Source: Schizosaccharomyces osmophilus
Taxonomy: Eukaryota; Ascomycota; Schizosaccharomycetes; Schizosaccharomycetales; Schizosaccharomycetaceae
Reading direction: 5' to 3'
NCBI RefSeq assembly: GCF_027921745.1
Contig: NC_079238.1
Span: 4,216,001-4,280,000, forward strand
DNA length: 64,000 nt
The notes beneath the pieces were generated by a model. That model was not told the DNA's origin. It was given only the letters and a program-made list of their open reading frames with translations, and ran no database searches. How positions within the stretch are numbered: the stretch's first letter is position 1; each line of letters opens with the position of its first letter. Shown in pieces: positions 11,498-23,100 of this stretch. The position numbers and the translations under genes are program-made.

Positions 11498-11681
11498 TTT
11501 ATTCACCTGCTACGATAACGTATCAATATTCAGAGCTTATGATATATCTGGGATTTTTGGCAAAATTTATTTAATAACGAAGCATTGCTCGATGCCTACG
11601 AGTTACCCTAGTTAACGAAATGTGCTTTTAGTATAATATCTATTTTAATATATTTATTTGATCTTTTAATTAAGAAATCTC

Positions 11682-11713
<32 letters not shown>

Positions 11714-12028
11714 GTATCAGTCAACTGTACCTTCTCTTTGTCCTAAAACAATGTTAATTCCTGTTATCTGACAGCTGTTAGCGTCTTTCAAAAACCGGCT
11801 TCCTTTCCATTGATCGCGCGTTTAGCATTAACCAACTACTACCACTACTTTGAATTGTCAAGGCCGATGGCCGTTGATTAAACATACATTACGAAACCAA
11901 GTCATATTTGTTAAAGCTTTACCTATCTAAGCTCCTTAACATAAAAACATTGCCATAATTAAAGAAGACCAGAGGACATACTGATTTCTTAACAATATTT
12001 CTTTTATTAGGTTCTTTTAGCTTTTGTA
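11498..12028. other. itr2 promoter region with T29 tract
   Basis: Contains a homopolymer of 29 T at 11685-11713, the longest in the window, about 315 bases before the transporter start. Such dA:dT tracts tend to exclude nucleosomes. No inositol-response element was identified by eye. Confidence 0.4.
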
Positions 12029-13687
12029 ATGGACATAAAAGGAATTCCTCTTACAACATTCGCGACTACGTTCGATAGTCCGAAAGAGGACCTCGATCCG
12101 TTGAGTGCTTACCCATCTTCAAACAAGAAGCTGAAAGACGAACGATTGGGCTTAAATGAGGTGCCTATTGAGGCTACTGACTCGAACATGGATGTCTCCT
12201 CAGGCGGAAACAATCCGGTGGATGAAGTTACAGCTGAAGGTTTCCATGAAGAGAAGATTAGCAGTTGGATTTGGATACTTTCAACAGTTGCTGGTATTTC
12301 GGGTATATTATTTGGATATGACACTGGTGTAATTTCAGGTGCTTTGGCAGTTATAGGTTCGGATTTGGGAAAGGAACTGAGCTCTAAACAACGAGAACTT
12401 ATTACGTCCGCAACTCCATTCGCAGCTTTGTTATCTGGCATCACATCTGGTTGGCTTGCAGATTTGTTGGGTAGAAAGCGCTTGCTTATGTATGCCGATG
12501 GTATATTTGTTTTAGGGTCTATTATAATGGCAGTATCAAAGAACATAGCTACTTTGGTAGCTGGTCGTTTTATCGTTGGATGGGGCATTGGATTGGCGTC
12601 CTTAATTGTTCCTATGTATATCACAGAATTGGCACCAGCTCACATGCGTGGACGACTTGTTATTATTTACGTTGTTTTTATCACGGGAGGGCAATTGGTC
12701 GCTTATGCGTTGAACGCTGCTTTTGAAAATGTAAATCAGGGTTGGCGTATCATGATGGGATTAGGTGCTATACCAGCTCTATGTCAACTCGTTCCACTCT
12801 TCTGGACACCAGAGTCTCCCCGGTACCTGTTAAAGCAAAATCATGTCGAAAAGGTATACAAGATTATGTCGCGAATCCATCCAGGTGCCAAGCCAGGTGA
12901 GATTGCTTACAAGGTCACTTTAATTCAGGAAGGCATGAATTTTGGTACTTTGGAAGGAAACCAATTTCAGAGATTAAAGTACTCATTTAAACGTCTTTTT
13001 TCAGTGCCTTCCAATCGACGATCATTGTTTATTGCATGTTTCCTTCAAGCCTTTCAGCAGTTTTCTGGTACAAACGCCATACAATATTTTTCGGCAATAA
13101 TTTTTAAAAGCGTCGGCTTCAAAAATTCCATCCAAATCAGTGTTGTCGTTGGTGCAACCAACTTTTTATTTACGATCCTTGCATTCATGTTAATTGATCG
13201 AATTGGTAGAAGACGGATATTATTGTGCAGTGCTACTACGATGATAATTTCTCTTTCAGTTTGTGCGATTTCATATCATTTTCTGGAGCTTAAAAAGACT
13301 GCATGGAAATACGTTATATTAGGTTCCATTATTAGCTTTTTGGCTAGTTATGCTTTTGGCATTGGTAACATACCTTGGCAGCAAGCAGAATTGTTTCCGA
13401 TGGAAGTTCGTGCTTTGGGGACTGGTTTCTCTACGGCTGTAAATTGGTCTGGAAATTTAATTGTCAGTGCAACGTTTTTGACGATGATGGAGTCTATCAC
13501 ATCAGTTGGTACTTTTGGTTTGTTTGCTGGATTTTGCTTCGCTGGTTTAGTCGTTTGTTTTTTCACATATCCGGAGTTAGCAGGTATGTCTATTGAGCAT
13601 ATTTCCATACTATTGGAGAAAGGATTCTGGAACGCCGTCAAAGAGCGAAACAGCAAAAGGAAGAGTAACATTAAAGATACTTACTAA
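12029..13687 (+). CDS. itr2: myo-inositol/sugar transporter, MFS family
   Basis: Twelve-helix MFS permease of the sugar transporter family, 552 aa, no intron. A cytosolic N-terminus of about 75 residues is followed by the first helix with LFGYDTGVISGAL. Family signatures present are LADLLGRKR after helix 2, a PESPRYLLKQ motif before the central loop, QQFSGTNAIQYFSAIIF in helix 7, DRIGRRRI after helix 8, and a conserved PMEVRALGTG late in the protein. The QQ-SGTNA pattern and overall order fit proton/myo-inositol symporters (Itr1/Itr2). S. pombe cannot make inositol and needs uptake, which would suit an essential role. Position between the DDHD gene and ETF-QO matches S. pombe itr2. Substrate is inferred from family and synteny. 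Confidence 0.88.
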   Translation: MDIKGIPLTTFATTFDSPKEDLDPLSAYPSSNKKLKDERLGLNEVPIEATDSNMDVSSGGNNPVDEVTAEGFHEEKISSWIWILSTVAGISGILFGYDTGVISGALAVIGSDLGKELSSKQRELITSATPFAALLSGITSGWLADLLGRKRLLMYADGIFVLGSIIMAVSKNIATLVAGRFIVGWGIGLASLIVPMYITELAPAHMRGRLVIIYVVFITGGQLVAYALNAAFENVNQGWRIMMGLGAIPALCQLVPLFWTPESPRYLLKQNHVEKVYKIMSRIHPGAKPGEIAYKVTLIQEGMNFGTLEGNQFQRLKYSFKRLFSVPSNRRSLFIACFLQAFQQFSGTNAIQYFSAIIFKSVGFKNSIQISVVVGATNFLFTILAFMLIDRIGRRRILLCSATTMIISLSVCAISYHFLELKKTAWKYVILGSIISFLASYAFGIGNIPWQQAELFPMEVRALGTGFSTAVNWSGNLIVSATFLTMMESITSVGTFGLFAGFCFAGLVVCFFTYPELAGMSIEHISILLEKGFWNAVKERNSKRKSNIKDTY

Positions 13688-13878
13688 TTTTTATCATGTG
13701 TTTATATGTTGTTTTTACGTTGTCAATTGAAGTCATAAATGGTACAGATTTTATTAGTTTAAGCGTTATGGACTAATATATATGTTGTTATAGCATAATA
13801 TCTTTTTATAAAGTAATTAAACAAAGGAAAAGGCCACGTGTGATTATAATTCGTGTGTGAAAACCCTTTTAAAATTAA

Positions 13879-15833
13879 CTATGTCAGCGTTTGTTCTATA
13901 GAGGTTAGTAAAAGAGTGTATATTTTAACTTACTTGGACCATCACCGCCTTGAGGCGTTTTCCAATTGATGCCTTGAAGGGGATCTTTGATGTCGCAAGT
14001 CTAAATTTCATCGTTAGTAAAAATACAGTAGATGTAGAGACTTACTTTGCAATGAACACAGTTTTGAGAATTTATAACGAAACGCTTTCCGGTAGGAAGC
14101 GTCTCATCGTCAACGTATTCATAGACACCAGCAGGACAGAAACGATTTTCAACACCTTTGTACATTCGGTAAGCATCTTGTCGGTCATTTGGCCGAGAAT
14201 CAAACAGATGACAAGGCTGATTCTCGGCATGCATAGTACCTGAACGAGCGACAGATGTCGGAGTATCGAATGATAGGACATTGTCAGGTTTCGGATAGTT
14301 GATAGGTTTGTATGAAGAGGCACTGGCAGTGACTGCAGCATCACCCTTTTTATGGCTAAACGTCCAAGGCACTTTACCTTTAAACAAGTATGAATCTAAA
14401 GCCGAATATACCATGCCACCGTAGTTTCCTAAGAAGGGAAACGCGTGAAATGATGGTCGCATATTTCGTACGGAATACAGTTCTTTAAAGACAAAAGAAT
14501 TTTTAAGATTTTCTTCGTAAGCATCAATCGTGAGCGGTTTATTAACATCGCCGGTATTAAAAGCCTCAACGATTGCATCAGCAGCGACCATACCAGACTT
14601 CATTGCTGTGTGAGTTCCTTTAATCTTGGCAACATTAACAAATCCCGCACTGCAACCGATTAAGGCACCACCTGGAAATACTAACTTGGGAATAGATTGG
14701 TAACCTCCCTCGTTCAAGCTACGAGCGGCGTATTCCAAACATGTTCCACCTTTAAGAACTTTAGCGAAAAAGGGGTTTTGCTTCATTCTTTGAAATTCAG
14801 CAGCTGGAGACACATATGGATTGGGATAATCTAAGCCAACAACCAATCCCACAGACACGTAGTTATCTCCGAATTGGTACATGAATCCACCACCATAAGT
14901 ATCATTTCGTAACGGCCAACCAAGAGTGTGGGCAACCTCACCATTCCTAAAATTTTCGTCGGGTACACGCCATACTTCCTTTATACCTAAGCCATATGTC
15001 TGAGGCTCACTATTCTTCTGAAGATCAAAGCGTTGAATAACCGATTTGGATAAAGATCCACGGGCACCTTCAGCAAATAGGGTAATGGGGGCATGAAAGG
15101 CCATTCCTCTCTCAAAATTATCCTTTTGTAATCCCTTGCTGTCGACACCGAAATCGTTTGTAGCTACACCGCGCACAGATCCATCTTCATTATATAAAAC
15201 CTCTGAAGCAGCGAAGGAAGGATACAATTCAACATCTAATTCTTCAGCTTTGGTAGCTAGCCATTTGGTTAATTCCGCTAGGCTCATAATGTAATTTCCT
15301 TTGTTACTTATAACCGGAGGAACAGGTATAGGGAATTGCATACCAGGAATTAGAAACTTCATGGTATCTGATGAAACAGGCGTACAATGGCGGGGAGGTT
15401 CATTCTTCCAGTCCGGAATGAGCTCATCAAGGGCAGTTGGCTGAATAACCGCGCCTGAAACGCTGTGATTACCAGGCTCGGCGGCTTTTTCCAGTACAAT
15501 AACCCGAATTTCTTTACCGGCTTTGGCGGCTTCTTGCTTAATACGAATTGCTGCACCTAAACCGGCTGGTCCAGCACCGACGATACAAACATCCACGTCC
15601 TCAGCCTCTCTTTCGAGAGACTGAATTTTCTTCAAGTTATCCATTAGTTCATTGCTTTGAACAAATCGGCTATGAGAAAAGCGCCGAACTTGAATCCGTT
15701 TCATAGGTGTAAAACATTGCGCTTTTATTTTAGGAAGAGCAAACAGAAGCGAAGATCTCTTCAGACTTAGTTTACAGAAAGCATACCTTGGAGTTTTTAG
15801 TGGCCCACCCAATGTTCTAACCACGTTGCTCAT
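13879..15833 (-). CDS. electron transfer flavoprotein-ubiquinone oxidoreductase
   Basis: Inner mitochondrial membrane enzyme that passes electrons from ETF to ubiquinone (budding yeast Cir2). Modelled exons are 15833-14046, 14000-13934 and 13895-13879, 623 aa. Features are a mitochondrial leader, an FAD-binding [14 protein letters not shown] motif near residue 88, a membrane-facing middle part ([11 protein letters not shown]), and the 4Fe-4S site made of CPAG, CVHCK and, after the first intron, [10 protein letters not shown]. That intron (GTAAGT...TTTAG, 45 nt) splits the cluster motif, so reading through it would lose the last cysteine. The final exon is tiny (17 bases, ending KQTLT); reading through the last donor instead would end SKLKYTLFY, so the extreme C-terminus is less sure. 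Convergent with itr2. Confidence 0.92.
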
Positions 15834-16785
15834 GCTGTACTAAATCCTTTTCCGAGATCAAGAATTTCAAGAAAAAAATCACCAATGTTATAAAAAATGG
15901 AGCAATAAATGTTTTTAGAGTATCGAGGCTTTTTAATCCAAAATATAAATATATTTTAAACCAACCAGAATAAATTAAGAGTTACCGAGATGATAATACA
16001 ATCAAACCTGTCAGTTAACCAGGTTTATAGGGGAAACTGATCAAATTTTCTTCCTTGTAGTTCTTTCGTTTGAACACTCAATAATTAGGCAGAAGTGAAG
16101 TTCAAGCTAAGTTAATTCATTGTAAATAAACTTACAACGAATACTTATACAGATGTCGCATCTATATAACCTAATCCAATAGCAGTGAGTACAATTTCCT
16201 TACATTACATTGACGCGAGATTATACTATATATTCATATCGTATAAAAGCAATTATAAAGTTCATTAATACAATATCATATTAAGTTTAAGAACCACGGA
16301 GTATATACAAGTTTTTCTTAATGAACAGGTACTATAGTCTCAAAGGTGAAAGTATAAACACCCGCTTTCTCTCATTATAATTTCCGTTTATAATGTTCAA
16401 GTTGAATGCGCATTCTTTCTCATACATAGGCAAAATGCATTTCTATTTAGTTACTCCAAGTATACTCTTCAATGTGATGCTTTATTTTATTTCCTTCTTT
16501 TCTTGTAACTAGCATACATTACCTTAAACATAATATGTTCAACGTTTTACATCTAAAAAAGTTAGTATTCTTCTAAATGGCCGATTATATCTCTTCAAAT
16601 GATGGTCCATAATGATAATCGCCAGTATGATCCAATTTAAAAAATCGTTATAAAAGAGAATGAATGAAAGACAAAATTACGATCATAGATTAAATGCTTC
16701 ATAACAACATCACCTCCTATCTTGAGATGATACCAAACAGCACAACATAAATATACAAAGATGTAGCCACCCTACATCTTTCTTT
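15834..16785. other. spacer between cdc15 3' end and ETF-QO promoter
   Basis: Nearly 1 kb of AT-rich DNA between two minus-strand genes. No coding-like frame, RNA gene or repeat was recognised. Confidence 0.35.
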
Positions 16786-19732
16786 TTAAACAGTCTGCAC
16801 AAAATTAGATGGGAATAATCCTCTCTTGGGATTCATGATATTGATAACCTCACCATCCCACCATCCATCTTCCTGTGTGCGGAGTACCATCAAGGTGTCT
16901 CCTTTTTGGAAACTTATTTCTTCGGGTATTTGAGCTTTATAATCATAAAGAGCTATAACGTAACCTAGAATAGATTCTCCTTCGGCTGTAAATGAAGCTC
17001 TAGGTTCAGCTTTAGAATAACCGCTTCTTATTGATGAAGCGGGAGATCGTGAGCGAGCTGTAGGGGTACGATCCAAGGTTTGCCTTGATGTTCTTCCTCC
17101 TAAAGAATTATATCTCATGTCCATTCCCGAGGAAGGCCTTGAGTGCGAAATGTTCGCACTCGACCTATTTAGAGGATTCGGAGAAGTAGAGCGCTGCATA
17201 TTCATAATTGAAGAAGATCTTCGATTATGTCCTAATGGATTCGGGGAAACGGATCGCTGTAAAGAAAGCTGAGATGGTGGACGATTAGAAAGCGAAGAAG
17301 TAGGTCGGGAACCTTGTCCGGATAATGAGTGTCCACGGCTTCTACTTACAGGATTTGCTTCCTGTTGCCTCATACTTAAAGATGAAGGAGAGCGTTCTGG
17401 CACGCCGTTTCTCACAGCAGAGCTTCTTCTCGATAGCATGGGCGATGGTGATCTATTCAAATTGCTTCTGTTATGACGAAGTGAATCTTTCAGGGGAACA
17501 TCACCTCGCTTTTCACCAAAAACGCGCTTAGTTTGATTTGCAAAAGTGTTGCTCATGCGTTGCATCTGGGCAGAAGTATGAGCAGCTGGAGGGGCTCCTA
17601 ACGAGCTTCTTTTAGCCAAGCCATCCATATCAGTAGAAGATTGATTACGCGAACCAGAACCAAGCATGCTTACTCGATTATTAGATGAAACAGGTTTAGG
17701 CGCTGCATTGTTATCACTTGCGGTGGAAGTAGACTGACGTCTCTTTACTGACATGCTCAAATGAGCCATTGCATCAGCAATGGGATCGCTACTTTTGTCC
17801 TCAGTACCCTTTGGTTGTTCAGGAACATCACCGACCTTCAACATATTTGGTCCCACATTCAATACCACATTTGCCCTGGGGTCTATCTCATCCATCTCAT
17901 CTGAATGACTCGAGCCAACTGCTGGGGATGCTGGCTCCTTCAAAAATTCTTTGGTTGGAGAATTACTACGGCTTCGCATACTAGAGAATGTAGACCCAAC
18001 AAATGGAGAAGTGGGGCGACCCATACGTTCCATAATTGACTTCCGTTTGATGGATCCCATACTACTTTGAGAACCTTGTCCATGACGAGAAAATGATAGT
18101 CTTGATGCTCTGTTATTTAGAGAAGGAGGCGGGAAGTCTTGTCCGAGGATGGCTTCATCTAGGTCATTTTTTGAATGTCTATCTTCACCGGTTGGTTCAC
18201 TTTGCTTAGTAGGAACAATTAAGGGCGAAGATGGTTCACCAAGTTCAAACTTGTTTGTTTCCACTTCAGTGGTTTGTTTGGGAATAGTACTAAAAGAAGA
18301 TATCGAAGGAGATTCTCTAAACTCGGCGCCTCTTTGATAATCATTCTTTATTTCAGGAACGTTGAATGAAATATCAGGCGATAAAGAACTTTCAAAATTC
18401 ATAGGCTGCATTTGACCAGCATAAGGAGAAGTAGGAGGTGAAGGAATCTCAGATGAGAATGAGTCAGTTTTCTTGATCCTAGGAGACGAAACAGGTTGAG
18501 AAGCAGATAACGAAGCAGAAGAAGCAGCCCTTGAAGTACTATGGTAAATGCTAGGAGCTTTAGAAGCAATCTGATTAAGGTCGACCTGTATTCCGTGCTC
18601 CTTAAAGTAGTTGTGTTCTTCTGGAAAAGATGGTGTCTTTGTACCGGTTGCTTCCTTTTGAATGAGTAAAGTAATATCATCAGCCACATTTGTTTTTTCC
18701 AAAGTAAGTCGAATTCTTTCACAGGCTTCATCATCTTTGACGCAGGCAGTCGAAATAACGTTAGCGTATGACCACATATTTGTTTTCAGAAACTCAAGCC
18801 GATACTCTTCAATGTGCTGAAAAGCATCGCAAATTTCAGTCCATCTATCAACCCACTCTTGAGTAACTGTTCGTAGGAGATTGTTTGTTTCACGATATTC
18901 TTTTTCAGTCCTCTGAACAGTCAATGCGGCTTGACGCACTTTAAGATTATGCTTGTCCAATTCTCTGCCAGTGAACTTCGAAGTTAATTTTAAGTATGAA
19001 TTCAGTTTGTTAGCACTGTACTCATACGCGTCATACTTTTCGGAAAGGTCAATTTCCAAAGCAGTCTTTTGTTGATATAGTTCTTCAATGGCATCTGTAG
19101 CTAGTGATTTCTGTTGTTGGGTTTGAGAAATATATGCATTTACTTTTTCAAGTAGCTCTTTTTCAATTTGATTAGAGACATCATTATGAGCTTGGGACAT
19201 GCTACTAGTCTCCGTTTTCAAGGATTCCATATTGTGATAGGTAGTCCCATATTCTGCAAGCCTTGGGGTTTCCGAGACTAGTTCCTTTAATTTTGAAGCA
19301 TATTCTCTTTCGATAGCAGCTCTGCATATGTTAATAACCTTTATCTACACTTTCAATTTTTAGAAATCCTTGAAGATATCTACACCGAAGAAACCAATGT
19401 GAAATTATAAGTAAGTGCTTCAAATCCCAAGCAACCCAATCTTGTTCACAGTATTGCGTTTTGTATGCCAACAGGAATAGATCGACAATGACTTGTTACC
19501 GTACCTTCTGGAATAGAATCTGCTAAACACATCCAACGTTGAAAGTGAACTTTTCGTTCGAGACATGAGGGCATCCATGCCCGCATCTTCAGATCCCTAA
19601 TCACAAAGGTTATTAGAGTTGCATTTCTAGAGGATAATATACACAACATACCCAAAAGTTTTCACGAAACTTCGTTGGTGATTTCGTTATGTAAGGAGCG
19701 CTTTCACTCCCATTTGCAGCAATATCTGCCAT
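16786..19732 (-). CDS. cdc15: F-BAR / SH3 cytokinesis protein Cdc15
   Basis: PCH-family scaffold that links the contractile ring to the plasma membrane. Exons are 19732-19652, 19596-19505 and 19321-16786; introns are 55 and 183 nt, giving 902 aa. The short first exons restore the F-BAR start (NFWGSEDAG, then SRFYSRRAAIEREYASKL). Visible are an F-BAR domain over roughly the first 280 residues (charged helices, QEWVDRWTEICDAFQHIEEY), a long Ser/Pro/Arg-rich disordered middle with many RxxS-type sites that fits the known heavy phosphorylation, and an SH3 domain at about 843-902 (ALYDYKAQ, EDGWWDGEV, GLFPSNFV). It is divergent from not1 over a spacer that carries forkhead sites. Confidence 0.94.
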
Positions 19733-20182
19733 TCTCTTCAACAAAATGGCCCAATGTAGAGTTTCGTGTAGTTGGAAAGTTTCGAAGGAGGAAGCAGGGA
19801 ATAAACAAATTTGTTTACGCTACCTGCGCGTAGCAACCATATATAGCAACCGTTACTCTACTTATATTAGGAGTAAACAAAGAAATCCTCATAGGAACGT
19901 TAGACCACGTTAAACATTTTACGAAGCACACAGTATTTTAACACATCCAGGTCTCCTCGTTAACCAACAGCTTTCCAACTCGCGGACCCGCTTCGTAGTC
20001 TGCATCCTTCTTCAAAACACCACTATACTTACTCGTCGAAAATTTTAAGATATTTTGCCTTGGTTTTGATATTGTATATATTCAGAGGCTTACTTGTTGA
20101 AACAAGAGTGTATAGAGTTTAGTAGCCTTTGGAAGGGCATGAAAGATTATTATCGAAGAACCTTTATACAATAAAAGCAGAA
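19733..20182. other. divergent promoter cdc15 / not1
   Basis: A 450-base spacer with the forkhead sites on its cdc15 side. No other gene was seen. Confidence 0.4.
19802..19817. promoter_or_regulatory. palindromic forkhead-site pair upstream of cdc15
   Basis: TAAACAAA abuts TTTGTTTA to make a perfect 16-base inverted repeat about 70-85 bases before the cdc15 start. A third site, GTAAACAAA, is at 19873-19881. In S. pombe cdc15 transcription peaks at M/G1 through Fkh2/Sep1/Mbx1; binding here is inferred from motif and gene. Confidence 0.6.
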
Positions 20183-23100
20183 ATGTCGGATATGAGAGAT
20201 AAATCAAGTTCAATGTCGGATTCAAATCATTCATTACCATTAGAAAACAAGACTACTGCTCCTAACGACTCTAAAATCGAGAGTATTGTGAAAGCTCAAA
20301 TCCTCTTCTTGCTATCCACTTTACGGGAAGACCAGTATGATACAAAACTTGAGCAAATCAGGCAGCTTATCAATAAGAACGCGCCAGGTGTATATCATCA
20401 TTTCCTTCGTCGTTTAGTGCAAGGTAATTCCTATCGTATCTTTGGTACTGGGAAGTCATCTGACGGTCTAGCGACATACAAGTTGTTGCTAGATGAGCTT
20501 AAGTCATTAACAAAATCTTGGGCTTTAGCAAGGCGGTTCAGCGATGCTATTTCGGGGTCTGATTCAGAAGTTTTTGAAGACTTCGATATTGAGACGTTTT
20601 TAAACCACTTTCAGTTTTCCCCTTTAGAACGCACAAATATATTAATTGGTTTGACTACCTCCATAAAACCGTCTCTTTCCAAGAAGGCCTCGGCTTTGTT
20701 AAAGGAAGATTTCCAGCCTTTATTGAATCAGCTCTCTAATCCTAATCTTCAACCGTACATGGAAAAGGTTGATTTAGACATGTTGAGGGAAGGTCTGTTT
20801 ACTTCAGATTATGACCGTGTACCGCTGATTCAAGTTCCTAAATTTGATTTAGTGGTTGAAAAGCGTCTAGCTAATTGCCGCCCTCTTGCTGCCCTGTTTG
20901 GTAATTTAAAGAATTCGAAAGCTACCTTAAAAACCATGAAAGAAGCCATAACCAAGAAATATCCTCCCGAATCCGTTACCGAATCAGATGTCGCTTTTCT
21001 CATAAATTCTCTAGTTGCGATTCATGACTATGGTTCATGGGACACAGTCTTGATGGGAAAGGCAATTGTATCAGCCTTTGAGCATTTAGATTGGGAATCG
21101 ATGCTTCCCATGTTCGATAATCCTAAATTTATGGTTACTGGAAGCCCTAGTCTCATCCTATTCATGACTATTTTCACTAATGCTTTCAAACTCAAGCAAC
21201 GAATTTTCACATTGGATTTTCTTTGGAATCTTTGGAAGAACCCCTTATCCCAGCTATCTATTATTTCGCATATTATTTTGACACCTATTTCTTTATTTGA
21301 CATCAAAGGGTATAATATAACCCCTATCGTTTCTGCTGAAGATTTGGATGGTTACAGTGAAGAACTTGTTAATTATGCTAAGGGTTACGAACAGAGTAAC
21401 CTTAATTGTTTAGAACTTGTTCGTGTGCTTCTTCGATTATTAACTGAAGTCGTTACTTACGAAACTTCCTTATTTCTGAATTTTCTGGATGAAAAAATTT
21501 CCGCTGAACTTTTACTTTTGGGAACTCTTCAGTTATCTATGCCATGGAATCAAGTTCAAGAGTCACTAGCCTTCCAATGGTGTTCGGATTTTTTCAGTAA
21601 CTTTCCCCAACACAAGTTTGTTTTTCATAGGATTGAGCATACGAATCCCCAATTTCTCTTTGCATTTTTGCGAAGCTTATGGCTTAAAGACAGCCTGTCG
21701 ATTGGCCAAATTGTCAGTTTTATTGTTGAAAATAATTTTGTCGAGCATGTCAATAGTATTCAGCCTAATCGTTTTGCTTTAGAGATTGCAGCTCTTGCTT
21801 GTGCTCGTAAGGCAATTAATTTTCAAGCATGGCTCGATGGAAGGTTATCCGAATTTGAAGATGCTGAAAGCCTCAATATTTTTCTGGTTGAAGTCTTAGA
21901 CTTTTTAATGGTCCATGCTGCTTTGCAAAAATCACCAACCGAGAATAAGGAACAAGTCATACCGTTATCTATTGATGTCGTTAATATTCTTTTAACTACG
22001 CTAATGGATAATGTTAGCATTTCAGAGGAAGTTAGCGAGCACATAAAGGATGTACAGATTCTTTGCCTTCAGGTTTACCCCCGTCTTTTCGCCCTTGGGC
22101 ATGATCGTGACGATCTTATAATAAATGTTAATGGTACGAATTCCTTCTCTCCCGATGTGGAAGCTGAAGTAGAATCGTTTTTCCAAGCATTATACGAGCG
22201 CAAGTTATCCATTGGTAAAATTGTGCTCACTCTGCAAACTTTTAAGAAATCCGAGGATCCTCGTGATTTGGATTTATTCGCTTGTCTGCAACACAGTCTT
22301 TTTGATGAGTATAGGTTCTTCCCTGATTATCCTCTGGAAGCTTTGGCACTAACTGCGGTTTTATTTGGCAGTTTAATTCAATTCGATCTCCTTTCTTTTG
22401 TACCACTGGGTGTTGCTTTGCGTTATGTGTATCAAGCTCTTTTAATGCCTACAGATACCAAGATGTTCAGATTTGGTATGCAAGCCTTAGTGCAATTTCA
22501 GGACAAGCTTCCAAAGTATATAAATTATTGTAATCTGATTCTCGGAATCCCTTCTTTACAACTAACTCGACCTGACATTTATAACTCTATTAAAGAGATG
22601 ATTGCTTCCGCAGAAACTTCAACCTTGGAAGCTGAAAAGGAGGTTGTGATACCGGAAACTTCTGCTCTTCCGAGTCCCAAATTGCCTTCTTATTCATTTG
22701 TTTCCATTAGGGTACCAGCATTATCTTTTCCCAGTGTTAGCGGGGAAATTCAGGAGTCAGTTTGCGACAACATTCTTTTCGCTTTGAATAATCTATCGCA
22801 ACTTAATTTTAATGAGAAATTACAGACTGTCAAAGAAAGTTTAAAACCTCCTTATTTAGCATGGTTTTCTCACTATATAGTTACGCAACGTGTTAGTCGG
22901 GAAGCCAATTTTCTTACTTTATATAGTAAGTTTTTGGAAGAATTAAAAAGTAACGACTTATATAAAATCGTTTTCCGAGATACTTTGCAAGCGGCGTTGG
23001 ACATCTTAGATTTGGACAGTGAGACATTGTCTTCCATCGAGAAGTCTAGTTTGAAAAACCTGGGATCATGGTTGGGAAGTATAACTTTGGCTAGGAACAA

